Below, one piece after another: positions 1 through 6,602 of a stretch of DNA of 64,000 bases. Position 1 is the first letter of the stretch. The number at the start of each line of letters is the position of its first letter. The DNA comes from Kribbella steppae (GTDB taxonomy: Bacteria; Actinomycetota; Actinomycetes; Propionibacteriales; Kribbellaceae). Position numbers and translations under genes: made by a program. The stretch spans positions 1-64,000 of the forward strand of contig NZ_SLWN01000016.1 of assembly GCF_004342025.1 (NCBI RefSeq), in the 5' to 3' direction. The notes below the pieces were generated by a model. That model searched no databases. It saw only the letters and a list, made by a program, of their open reading frames with translations, and was not told where the DNA came from.

Positions 1-51
1 CGCGCCCTGCTCGCTGTGCAGGTCGTTGTGAGTCCCATGGTGACCGCTCAT
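1..51 (-). CDS. 5' end of an unidentified gene running off the left edge
   Basis: An ATG at 51 is preceded by a good ribosome binding site (AAGGAG, 57-62 on the minus strand, 5 nt spacer) and opens 17 codons reading MSGHHGTHNDLHSEQGA before the window ends. It is divergent from the TetR gene at 197, and the two operator-like sites at 74-131 lie between them, so this is probably the regulated partner of that TetR. The visible part is histidine-rich but too short to assign a family. Confidence 0.6.
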   Translation of the reverse strand, partial: MSGHHGTHNDLHSEQGA

Positions 52-73
52 TACTGCTCCTTAGACGATAAGC

Positions 74-131
74 TGACGTAATCGTCACTCACGAGCCTAT
101 CATCAGTCAAGAGCGTCTGAGGAAATCGTCA
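74..131. promoter_or_regulatory. paired TetR operator-like palindromes (site pair A)
   Basis: Two 14-bp sites of the form TGASG-N4-CGTCA lie at 74-87 (TGACGTAATCGTCA) and 118-131 (TGAGGAAATCGTCA), 44 bp apart, in the spacer between the left-edge gene and the tetR gene. The same pair recurs at 1408-1471. Placement in a divergent spacer next to a TetR gene suggests autoregulation plus control of the neighbour (inference). Confidence 0.7.
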
Positions 132-196
132 TTCCTGACTGGGTCCCGCTAGGATGGGTGCCACACAACCCGAGACGAAGAGGCAGAGGAGCGGTC

Positions 197-859
197 TTGA
201 GCAACGCACCGACTCAGCAGGTCAATCGGCTGGACCGCCGCAAGGCCCGCACGCGAGCCGCCCTCATCCGGGCGGCGCAGTCCCTCATCGCCGAAGGCCG
301 GACCAGCGTGCCGATCCTGGAGATCACCCAGGCCGCCGACGTCGGGATGGGCTCCTTCTACAACCACTTCGAGACCAAGGAACAGCTGTTCGACGCGGCA
401 GTCGAAGCCGCGTTGGACGCCTACGGGCAACTGCTGGACCGGGTCACCGCCGGCATCGAGGACCCGGCCGAGGTCTTCGCATCGAGCTTCCGGCTCACCG
501 GACGCCTCCACAGGCGCGAGCCCGAGCTGAGCCGGGTCCTGCTCAGCAATGCGCTCCGGCTGCTCAGCGCCGACAACGGCCTGGCCCCACGCGCCCGACG
601 GGACATCGCGGCCGCCGTGGACGCCGGCCGCTTCACCGTCGAGGACCTCGACGTAGCGGTCACGATGACCGCCGGTGCGCTGATCGCTCTCGGCCAGCTC
701 CTCCACGACCAGCCCAGCCGGGACATGGAGGCGACCACCGACCGAGTCACCGAGGACCTGCTCCGCATGTTCGGAATGACGCGACGGCAGGCGCAGCGGA
801 TCTGCTCCCTGCCGTTGCCGGATCTCGACGCGGCTGGGAACAGCGGCCCAGCAGCCTGA
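197..859 (+). CDS. TetR/AcrR-family transcriptional regulator
   Basis: A 220-residue TetR-type repressor. The N-terminal helix-turn-helix is at about residues 14-62, ending in the family hallmark GSFYNHFETKEQLF; the rest is an all-helical ligand-binding/dimerisation domain with no close signature. I choose the TTG at 197 because AGAGGAG sits 6 nt upstream; an in-frame GTG at 158 has no such site and lies close to the second operator. It is divergent from the left-edge gene, with two palindromes between them and two more copies before the gene at 1529, so it probably represses itself and both flanking units. Ligand unknown. Confidence 0.88.
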   Translation: MSNAPTQQVNRLDRRKARTRAALIRAAQSLIAEGRTSVPILEITQAADVGMGSFYNHFETKEQLFDAAVEAALDAYGQLLDRVTAGIEDPAEVFASSFRLTGRLHRREPELSRVLLSNALRLLSADNGLAPRARRDIAAAVDAGRFTVEDLDVAVTMTAGALIALGQLLHDQPSRDMEATTDRVTEDLLRMFGMTRRQAQRICSLPLPDLDAAGNSGPAA

Positions 860-906
860 GGGACTCCTGCTCAGGCTGGGCCACTGTCAGCCACGGCTCC
901 GCGAGC

Positions 907-1119
907 TCCTTCTTCAGCAGGGATTGCGGCGCCGTCGTATTGCGCGAACGAGCTCGCCAGCTCACTTGTTCGGGCAAGAGCACGGGGCTCCTCGACGGTG
1001 AGGGTCGACTGAAGCCAGTCCCACGCTTCAGCTTCGCGTACCCATACGCCGAGGTTCGCGTCCCCACCCTTGTCGCCGGCGCGGGCGTGCACGAGCTCCC
1101 CGAGAGAGGCGACGACCAG
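907..1119 (-). pseudogene. remnant of an AtuA/DUF1446-family protein C-terminus
   Basis: The minus strand reads LGELVHARAGDKGGDANLGV followed by WVREAEAWDWLQSTLTVEE. This matches the conserved C-terminal signature of acyclic-terpene-utilisation AtuA/DUF1446 proteins (HARSGDKGG-(D/N)xN-(V/L)G(V/I)W...WLxxxLT). Nothing of the several-hundred-residue N-terminal domain lies upstream, and the end is scrambled, so this is a fragment. It sits inside the regulatory spacer between the TetR gene and its presumed target, which implies past loss of a catabolic gene here. Confidence 0.6.
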
Positions 1120-1162
1120 TCCGTCGGCGTTCCATAGCCACCTCGGGCTCCTCACCTCCGCC

Positions 1163-1265
1163 GACGAGCTAGGCCCGCTCGACTCGCGCCTCCTGACCTC
1201 CCCGAGAGGCGAGAGACGAGCTAGGCCCGCTCGACTCGCGCCTCCTGACCTCCCCGAGAGGCGAG
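1163..1265. repeat. tandem duplication, two 51-bp copies
   Basis: Copy 1 (1163-1213) and copy 2 (1215-1265) appear identical by eye and are separated by one base. Each starts GACGAGCTAGGCCCGCTCGA and ends CCCGAGAGGCGAG. The repeat abuts the AtuA-like remnant and looks like a recent local duplication in decaying DNA. Confidence 0.85.
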
Positions 1266-1407
1266 TGAGCCACGTCGAGAAGCTGACGCTCGCCAGCCCG
1301 CTGCGCAGCGGTCGAGCGCGATGTCCACGATCATGTTGCCCTTCCGCCGGCCCCCGCATAGCACAGGGCGCCGGGTGGACCCCGCCACCGCGGACGACCA
1401 AGCTAAC

Positions 1408-1471
1408 TGAGGATTTCGTCACATCTTCGCCCTAGCGGATTGACCTGTCCGCAGTACTGACGATATCGTCA
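1408..1471. promoter_or_regulatory. paired TetR operator-like palindromes (site pair B)
   Basis: TGAGGATTTCGTCA (1408-1421) and TGACGATATCGTCA (1458-1471), 50 bp apart, match the pair at 74-131. The second is a perfect 14-bp palindrome extended by flanking symmetry (GCAGTA on the left, TACTGC on the right), about 28 bp in all with one mismatched pair. The sites lie 57-120 bp upstream of the start at 1529, where they would block its promoter. Confidence 0.72.
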
Positions 1472-1528
1472 CTACTGCAGATACATTACAAGTGCCCTCA
1501 CCGGGCCGGAATCCAAAGGTGGTAGCTC

Positions 1529-1975
1529 ATGACGCAGCACACGAACTTCTCCACGCGGCTGGACGACCTGCAGAAGCGGGTTGTGACGGCCAGGTCGGCG
1601 GTGCAGACGGCCGCGACCGAGTCCGATGCACAACTCAAGGAACGGATCGATCAGGCCCAGTCCCACCTGGACCAGTCAGTTCAGAACGCACGGCAGGAGG
1701 TCTCGCAGACCGCCGAGGGCGCTCGGGCGAAGTGGGCGCAGGTGAAGGCTGACGCCGCGGCCAAGATGAGCGACGTCAAGGCGAACATGGACAAGCGGAC
1801 CCACCAGGTGGACGCCAAGGTCGCCGCGAAAGACGCGAACTGGGCAGAAGCTGACGCGGCCGAAGCCCTCGACTTCGCCGACTGGGCGGTCGAGAACGCG
1901 CAGCTGGCCATCCTCGACGCCATCCACGCCCGCGCCTACGCCGACAAGCTCGCCAAGGACGCAGCCAACGCGTAG
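1529..1975 (+). CDS. small coiled-coil, phasin/apolipoprotein-like protein
   Basis: A 148-residue, soluble, almost wholly helical protein rich in Ala, Lys, Glu, Asp and Gln with heptad-like spacing throughout. It has no Cys and no signal peptide, and ends in an Ala/Asp-rich amphipathic stretch. Charged amphipathic helices of this kind occur in phasins and other surface-coating proteins; I recognise no precise family. Start ATG 1529 follows AAAGGTGG by 6 nt. It is preceded by operator pair B and followed by a strong hairpin, then by a small ORF, DUF1003 and a lipid kinase. Control by the TetR at 197 is inferred from the shared operators. Confidence 0.75.
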   Translation: MTQHTNFSTRLDDLQKRVVTARSAVQTAATESDAQLKERIDQAQSHLDQSVQNARQEVSQTAEGARAKWAQVKADAAAKMSDVKANMDKRTHQVDAKVAAKDANWAEADAAEALDFADWAVENAQLAILDAIHARAYADKLAKDAANA

Positions 1976-2028
1976 TGCCCTGATCGGACTGGTGGCCACG
2001 AAGCCCCGGTTCTCCTTGCAGCACTCGC

Positions 2029-2070
2029 GCCGCCGCGGGCAGGAATGGTTGACGACCTGCCCGCGGCGGC
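2029..2070 (+). terminator. strong hairpin, terminator or attenuator
   Basis: A perfect 15-bp GC-rich stem (GCCGCCGCGGGCAGG at 2029-2043 with its complement at 2056-2070) encloses a 12-nt loop and is followed by ATCTTT. It lies between the coiled-coil gene and the small ORF at 2093, so it ends or attenuates transcription into the DUF1003-lipid kinase genes. Confidence 0.75.
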
Positions 2071-2092
2071 ATCTTTCAAAGGAAGGTTTGCA

Positions 2093-2194
2093 ATGACTAA
2101 CGATCTGAAGACCCCGGTCCCGCTGCCTGAGGTCGCGGAGTTCCAACGCCTCGCGCCGGCTCGCGCCAAGCACGGAACAAAGGAGCAGACATGA
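2093..2194 (+). CDS. 33-residue upstream peptide coupled to the DUF1003 gene
   Basis: ATG 2093 follows AAAGGAAGG by 6 nt and opens a 33-codon frame (begins MTNDLKTPVPLPEV) ending in a TGA that overlaps the ATG of the next gene at 2191 (ATGA). The Pro-rich peptide resembles nothing I know. Good ribosome binding site, position just after a strong hairpin and start-stop overlap suggest a translated leader or a degenerate gene that couples translation to the DUF1003 gene. Confidence 0.5.
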   Translation: MTNDLKTPVPLPEVAEFQRLAPARAKHGTKEQT

Positions 2195-2607
2195 GAGCTA
2201 CCCATGCGGTACCGGTCAGCCCGGCGCTGCTGCGGCATCTCCGCGAGCGCAGCACGCGCCGGGAGAACCGGGTTGCCGACCAGATCACACTGTTCGCAGG
2301 CTCGATGAAGTTCGTCTACCTCCACGCCATCTGGTTCAGCCTGTGGATCGGCCTTGGCGTCGAGGACTATCCGTTCGGACTGCTGACGATGATCGTGTCG
2401 CTGGAGGCCATCTTCCTGTCCACATTTGTCATGATCAGCCAGAACCGCGCCGACGAGAAGCGCCAAGTGATCGCGGACGAGGCCTGGCGGACAGTCAAGG
2501 AGGAGGAGCAACAGAACGAGAGGCTGCTCCGCCTGTCCAACGAGATCCTCGATCTCACCAAGGAGATCCACGCGGCGAGCGCTGCTATGAGAGGAGCAGC
2601 GACATGA
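2191..2607 (+). CDS. DUF1003-family inner-membrane protein
   Basis: A 138-residue protein with two membrane segments, about residues 45-62 and 68-90, separated by a short loop. The stretch FAGSMKFVYLHAIWF followed by FGLLTMIVSLEAIFLSTFVM is the DUF1003 signature. The charged C-terminal tail (AWRTVKEEEQQNERLLRL) is a likely cytoplasmic coiled coil. Function of the family is unknown. It is translationally coupled at both ends: its ATG overlaps the upstream peptide and its TGA overlaps the ATG of the lipid kinase. Confidence 0.85.
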   Translation: MRATHAVPVSPALLRHLRERSTRRENRVADQITLFAGSMKFVYLHAIWFSLWIGLGVEDYPFGLLTMIVSLEAIFLSTFVMISQNRADEKRQVIADEAWRTVKEEEQQNERLLRLSNEILDLTKEIHAASAAMRGAAT

Positions 2608-3584
2608 ACCGTCCACGGCATCCCGCGCCGCGGCTCTCGACGCTGACGAGTCATGGTTGGCGCCCGGTCGACCCTCCTCGACAGCCTGTGCTGCTCGTCA
2701 ACCCCAGGTCAGGTAACGGCGCGGCGACCCGCAACCAGATCGTCGAGCGGGCACGCGAGCGCGGAATCGAAACAGTGATCCTCGGCCCCGGCGACGACCT
2801 GAGGACGCGCGTCCTGGACGTCGTGGCCGATGGCGCAGATGCGCTCGGAATGGCGGGCGGCGACGGGTCGCTCGCGGACGTAGCAGCAGTCGCTGCTGCG
2901 CATGGGCTGCCCTTCGTCTGTATCCCAGTCGGGACACGGAACCATTTTGCCCTGGACCTCGGAGTGGACCGGCAGGACGTGCCCGGGGCTCTTGACGCGT
3001 TCACTGATGGGGTGGAGCGGCTGATCGACGTGGGCGAAGTGAACGGTCGGATCTTCCTGAACAACGTCTCCCTCGGCATCTACGGAGAGGCCGTCCAGCA
3101 GGCCAGCTATCGCGACACGAAGGTCCGCACCCTGGCGGAGACGGCGCGCAGGGTGCTCGGTCCTAGTGGGCCAATGCCAGCGCTGCGCTTCATCGACGAC
3201 ACCGGACGAGAGCATGCACGCCTTGCTGTGCTGCTGGTCTCCAACAATCCGTATGCGTTGAACGGTCCTGGTCTTGGCACTCGACCGACGCTCGCCAGCG
3301 GTCAACTGGGGATCCTGCTGCTCGACACACCAGACGAGAGGCAACACCCTCCGGGGCGAGCCTGGAGCGCTCCTCACCTCGAGGTCCAAGCCCCAACGAC
3401 TGTGCATGCCGGCACCGATGGCGAAGCACTCGAGCTCGTTGCCCCACTGGAATTTGCCGTCCGCCCTGCTGCATTGCGGGTCCGGATCTCCGCGCGCCAT
3501 CCAGGCGCTTCGCCAGCAGCCCGGATGCCTTCCCCCAGACCACGTCGAACTGCTGCGCAATCGTTGCCCCCGACCGCCGAGTAG
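2604..3584 (+). CDS. diacylglycerol kinase family (YegS/LcbA-type) lipid kinase
   Basis: A 326-residue protein with the DAGK catalytic fold: nucleotide-binding motifs NPRSGNG at 33-39 and GGDGSLADVA from residue 85, then PVGTRNHFALDLG, the family's lipid/ATP-binding region, and NNVSLGIYGEA. Such enzymes phosphorylate diacylglycerol, sphingoid bases or related lipids at the inner membrane face. The last 25-30 residues are Pro/Arg-rich and not conserved in the family. The start at 2604 overlaps the DUF1003 stop and follows GAGAGGAGC. With DUF1003 and the amphipathic protein it may form a membrane/lipid unit under the upstream TetR (inference). Confidence 0.85.
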   Translation: MNRPRHPAPRLSTLTSHGWRPVDPPRQPVLLVNPRSGNGAATRNQIVERARERGIETVILGPGDDLRTRVLDVVADGADALGMAGGDGSLADVAAVAAAHGLPFVCIPVGTRNHFALDLGVDRQDVPGALDAFTDGVERLIDVGEVNGRIFLNNVSLGIYGEAVQQASYRDTKVRTLAETARRVLGPSGPMPALRFIDDTGREHARLAVLLVSNNPYALNGPGLGTRPTLASGQLGILLLDTPDERQHPPGRAWSAPHLEVQAPTTVHAGTDGEALELVAPLEFAVRPAALRVRISARHPGASPAARMPSPRPRRTAAQSLPPTAE

Positions 3585-3680
3585 TCAGCCAAGCCTCAGA
3601 GGTTCCTGCCTCGCTGAAAACCCCGGTCGCACGCCGCTATTCGACGGCCCTGAAATCTGCCGCTGACCTGCGGAAACCTC

Positions 3681-3790
3681 ACCTGATGCGCATCCCGGAG
3701 ATGGCTCGGCGATGACGAGACGCTGGACTTCTGAGGTGCCTTGCCAGCTTCTCACGGAGCTGTGACGGAGCAGGCCATTGCCCAAAGCAA
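3681..3790 (-). pseudogene. acyl-CoA dehydrogenase 3'-end remnant, copy 1
   Basis: The first 27 bases (3681-3707, beginning ACCTGATGCGCATCCCGGAG) are identical to the 3' end of the acyl-CoA dehydrogenase gene at 23943-23969; similarity of roughly 85-90% by eye continues to about 3745. Read on the minus strand the frame still gives GTSEVQRLVIA, the family C-terminal signature. A further block at 3751-3790 (CTCACGGAGCTGTGACGGAG onward) matches 13470-13510. No integrase or IS is adjacent. This fills most of the 260-bp gap after the lipid kinase. Confidence 0.72.
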
Positions 3791-3844
3791 CTTGTTGAGC
3801 TCCGGCGACGCCTGGATCACCGGCCACCATCGTTCCCAGCAGGG

Positions 3845-4333
3845 CTAAGACCCGGCCGCGCCGAACAGCTCGGCCATCCGGCGCATCAGCTCCTCGGGTG
3901 TCACGTCCTCGATGTGCGACGCGACGGTCCATCCGTGTCCGAACGGGTCCACGATGTGCCCGTCCCGGTCGCCGTAGAACTGGTCCTCTGCCGGACGTTG
4001 CAGCGTCGCGCCGAGCTTCACCGCGAGCGCGATGACCGCATCCACGTCCTCGACGTAGATGAACAGCGAAGCGGGAGAGCCCGGCAGCCCGTCAGGGGGC
4101 GGCGCATTGGTGCCACGCTGGGGGTCCTCGTCCTCAACAATGACGACCGAGTCGCCGATCTGGATCTCTGCGTGGGCGATCGTCCCTCCCGGGCCGGGGA
4201 AGCGCATCCGCTCGGTCGCGCCGAACACCGAGCTGTAGAACTCCAGCGCCTTTACGGCGCCCGCAACGGTGAGGGTGGGCGTCACCCGGCGGTACGAATC
4301 GGGGATTGGGCTGGGCTTTGCTGCCGCTGTCAT
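3845..4333 (-). CDS. VOC-superfamily (PhnB-like glyoxalase/bleomycin-resistance fold) protein
   Basis: A 162-residue single VOC module with the usual start VTPTLTVAGAVKALEFYSSV, a central HAEIQIGDSVVIV strand and the C-terminal DPFGHGWTVASH metal-site region. VOC proteins act on or bind small molecules (dioxygenases, epimerases, antibiotic sequestration); the substrate cannot be told. ATG 4333 has GAGGAAG upstream. It lies 29 bp downstream of the ArsR-rhodanese gene on the same strand and may be co-transcribed with it. Confidence 0.85.
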   Translation of the reverse strand: MTAAAKPSPIPDSYRRVTPTLTVAGAVKALEFYSSVFGATERMRFPGPGGTIAHAEIQIGDSVVIVEDEDPQRGTNAPPPDGLPGSPASLFIYVEDVDAVIALAVKLGATLQRPAEDQFYGDRDGHIVDPFGHGWTVASHIEDVTPEELMRRMAELFGAAGS

Positions 4334-4362
4334 CTGGGCTTCCTCCGTCGGCACCAATCGTT

Positions 4363-5022
4363 CTAATGCTCGACCGGCAGGCCGGCCGTTGCCCATTCCG
4401 GGTACCCGTCCTCCAGCCGGTACGCCGCGCGGCCCTCGTGGGCGAGCAGTCTGACTGCGTCGTCGGCATACACGCAGTACGGCCCGCGGCAGTACGCCAC
4501 GACCTGAGCACCGCTGGCCACCTCGCCCAACCGGTCCTGCAGTTGGTCGATTGGCAGCGAGATCGCGCCGGGCAGGTGACCTGCGACGTACTCCGCCGCC
4601 GGCCGGACGTCGAGTACGACGACGTCCCCGGCGCGGAGACGCCTCACGAGCTCGTCGCGCGTCATGCTCTCGAGCGAGCCGCGGTCGCCCAGGTAATCCT
4701 CCGCGAGCCGATCCAGGCCGGAGACATGCTCCTCGGCGGCCGCACGCATCGCCCGCCACAGCACCGCAACCGCGGGGCTCGCAAGCGCGTAGTAGATGTG
4801 GGTTCCCGACCGGCGGGTCTGCACCAGGCCGGACCGGAGCAAGCGCTGCAGATGATGCGAGGTGTTCGCGACCGACTGGTCGATCTCGGTGGCGAGCTCC
4901 TCAACCGACCGCTCCCCCTGGGCCAGTACGTCGATCAGCTCCGCCCGGCGACCGTTCGCCAGTGCCTTCGCACCCTCCGTCAGAGCGTCGAACAGTGCCG
5001 CCTTCGCCGCGTGATCGCGCAT
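4363..5022 (-). CDS. ArsR/SmtB-type repressor fused to a rhodanese domain
   Basis: A 219-residue protein: an ArsR winged helix at about 15-95 (VANTSHHLQRLLRSGLVQTR is the recognition region) followed by a rhodanese domain at 115-219 (VVLDVRPAAEYVAGHLPGA; active-site loop CRGPYC with Cys178 and Cys183). These are the only cysteines, so any sulfur sensing must use the rhodanese loop rather than the ArsR domain. The family is known next to sulfur genes. It is divergent from the sulfur operon at 5122 across a spacer with two identical operators, so it probably represses both directions and releases DNA on persulfidation (inference). Confidence 0.88.
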   Translation of the reverse strand: MRDHAAKAALFDALTEGAKALANGRRAELIDVLAQGERSVEELATEIDQSVANTSHHLQRLLRSGLVQTRRSGTHIYYALASPAVAVLWRAMRAAAEEHVSGLDRLAEDYLGDRGSLESMTRDELVRRLRAGDVVVLDVRPAAEYVAGHLPGAISLPIDQLQDRLGEVASGAQVVAYCRGPYCVYADDAVRLLAHEGRAAYRLEDGYPEWATAGLPVEH

Positions 5023-5046
5023 TCCTCAGCCTCCTGACCTGCCTAT

Positions 5047-5104
5047 TCAAGCCTTTTCTTGACAATACCTCAGATTCCGGGGTCTTATTCAAGTAGTCTC
5101 TTGA
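5047..5104. promoter_or_regulatory. twin ArsR-type operators in the divergent promoter
   Basis: Two identical inverted repeats TCAAG-N6-CTTGA lie at 5047-5062 and 5089-5104, 42 bp (about four helical turns) apart, between the ArsR-rhodanese gene (start 5022) and the operon beginning at 5122. Identical half sites and spacing, in phase on the helix, strongly suggest two cooperatively bound repressor dimers. Confidence 0.82.
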
Positions 5105-5121
5105 ACAGGGTGGAGGGGACG

Positions 5122-5280
5122 ATGGAAACCACGTTGGCCACGAGAGCGCTGACCGAGAAGGCGCAACGGACGTACCGCCACGCCGAGAGCACAGGGGACG
5201 ACTTCCACTTCGAACTGGGCGAACAGGCCTACGGCGTCAAGAGCGTCTCGGTGCTCGCCGTCAGGGAAAGGAACCGATGA
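5122..5280 (+). CDS. small protein opening the sulfur operon
   Basis: A 52-residue protein starting at ATG 5122, 3-4 nt after GGAGGGGA, with no Cys, no membrane segment and no recognisable family. An in-frame ATG at 5059 lies within the operator region and is unlikely. Its TGA overlaps the ATG of the metallo-hydrolase (ATGA), so it is translated as the first gene of the operon. It may be an accessory peptide or a truncated gene. Confidence 0.55.
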   Translation: METTLATRALTEKAQRTYRHAESTGDDFHFELGEQAYGVKSVSVLAVRERNR

Positions 5281-6602
5281 CGGTAGTTCCACTGGTGGAC
5301 GAGGGCCTGGGCAACTCGGCCTACCTGGTCGACCTGGACGATGGCCGAGCGCTGGTGGTGGACGTCAGTGTCGACCTACGGGCCTCGACCGCGGCAGTTG
5401 AGCGGCGTGGACTGACCGTCGCGTTTGCCGCGGACACTCATCTGCACGCCGACTTCCTCTCCGGTGCGCGACGACTCGCCGCGAGCCAGGGCTCCGAGAT
5501 CCTCGCCTCCGCGGCAGGTCATCGCGAGTTCGGCCACCGCGGTCTGCGCGACGGCGACGAGGTCGACCTCGGCGGGTTGCGCCTACGAGCACTTGGTACG
5601 CCGGGCCACACGCACGAGCACCTGTCATACCTCCTCCTCGACGGCGCGCATCCAGTCGGCGTCTTCACCGGTGGATCGCTGATCGTCGGCGCGGCCGCGC
5701 GCACCGATCTCGTCTCCCCTGATCGAACCGAGACGCTCGCCCGCGCGCAATACGCATCTCTGCGGCGCCTGATGAACCTGCCCGACGACGTTGCGGTCTG
5801 GCCGACTCACGGCGCCGGCTCGTTCTGCTCGGCACCGCCCGGTGCGGACCGGGTCAGCACCATCGGCCGGGAAAGGGCAACGAATCCGCTACTCCAGGTC
5901 GCCAGCGAGGACGCATTTGTGAAGGACCTGCTCGGGTCGCTCGGCAGCTTCCCGCCGTACTTCCTCAGATTGCCTGAGATCAACCGCCGCGGCCCGGCCG
6001 TCTTCGACTACGCCCCGTCCCTGCGACCCGTCGATGCCTCCGCGCTCCGGAGCATGGATGTCGAACTGGTCGACGTCCGACCGACGGACGACTTCGCAGC
6101 CGGACACATCCCGGGCGCGTTGTCGATCCCGTTGCGGCCGGCGTTCGCGTCATGGCTGGGCTGGCTGGCAGCGGACGATCGCCCCTTGATCGTCGTGCGG
6201 CGCCCTGACCAGGACGCCGAGGAGATCGCCTGGCAAGCGGCCAAGATCGGCTACAACCTCGTCGGAGAATTGAACGGCGGCATGGATGCATGGGGCGGTC
6301 AGACCGTCCGCACCCGACTGATCGGGCCGGGCGACGTCGGCGGCGCCATCCTCGACGTCCGGCAGGACTCCGAATTTCACGCCGGCCACCTCCCCCATGC
6401 CCAGCACATCGAACTCGGTTCGCTCGCCGACCGAGCCGACGAGGTACGACGTGAACCCTTGGTGGTCATGTGCGGCCACGGCGAGCGCGCGATGAGCGCC
6501 GCGAGTCTGCTCGAGCGCGCCGGGCATCAGGATCTCGCCGTACTCACGGGTGGCGCGGAGGACTGGGCGGTCGCAACTGGACACCGTCTCGAGGCCGGCT
6601 GA
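5277..6602 (+). CDS. persulfide dioxygenase-like metallo-beta-lactamase fold fused to two rhodanese domains
   Basis: A 441-residue cytosolic protein. Residues 1-230 are a metallo-beta-lactamase domain (THLHADF with His55/His57/Asp59; GTPGHTHEH with His111; TGGSLIVGAAARTDL from 131). Residues 255-345 form a first rhodanese domain whose active loop (VVRRPDQDAEE) lacks Cys and is probably structural. Residues 350-441 form a second rhodanese with catalytic Cys399 (VVMCGHGERAM). The arrangement resembles CstB/ETHE1-type enzymes that oxidise low-molecular-weight persulfides and transfer sulfane sulfur. Where ETHE1 has a metal-binding Asp (TGD), this protein has Gly133. Coupled by overlaps to both neighbours. 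Confidence 0.85.
   Translation: MTVVPLVDEGLGNSAYLVDLDDGRALVVDVSVDLRASTAAVERRGLTVAFAADTHLHADFLSGARRLAASQGSEILASAAGHREFGHRGLRDGDEVDLGGLRLRALGTPGHTHEHLSYLLLDGAHPVGVFTGGSLIVGAAARTDLVSPDRTETLARAQYASLRRLMNLPDDVAVWPTHGAGSFCSAPPGADRVSTIGRERATNPLLQVASEDAFVKDLLGSLGSFPPYFLRLPEINRRGPAVFDYAPSLRPVDASALRSMDVELVDVRPTDDFAAGHIPGALSIPLRPAFASWLGWLAADDRPLIVVRRPDQDAEEIAWQAAKIGYNLVGELNGGMDAWGGQTVRTRLIGPGDVGGAILDVRQDSEFHAGHLPHAQHIELGSLADRADEVRREPLVVMCGHGERAMSAASLLERAGHQDLAVLTGGAEDWAVATGHRLEAG

Larger units (their letters stand above)
860..1528. other. non-coding stretch with gene remnant, tandem repeat and operators
   Basis: No intact gene is convincing here. The stretch holds a decayed AtuA/DUF1446-like C-terminus on the minus strand (907-1119), a two-copy 52-bp tandem repeat (1163-1265) and the second operator pair (1408-1471) preceding the gene at 1529. 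Open frames on both strands are long only because of the GC bias. Confidence 0.6.

Noticed and set aside
2709..3560. 283-codon minus-strand frame opposite the lipid kinase
   Set aside because: The plus strand has the full DAGK motif set; the antisense frame has none.
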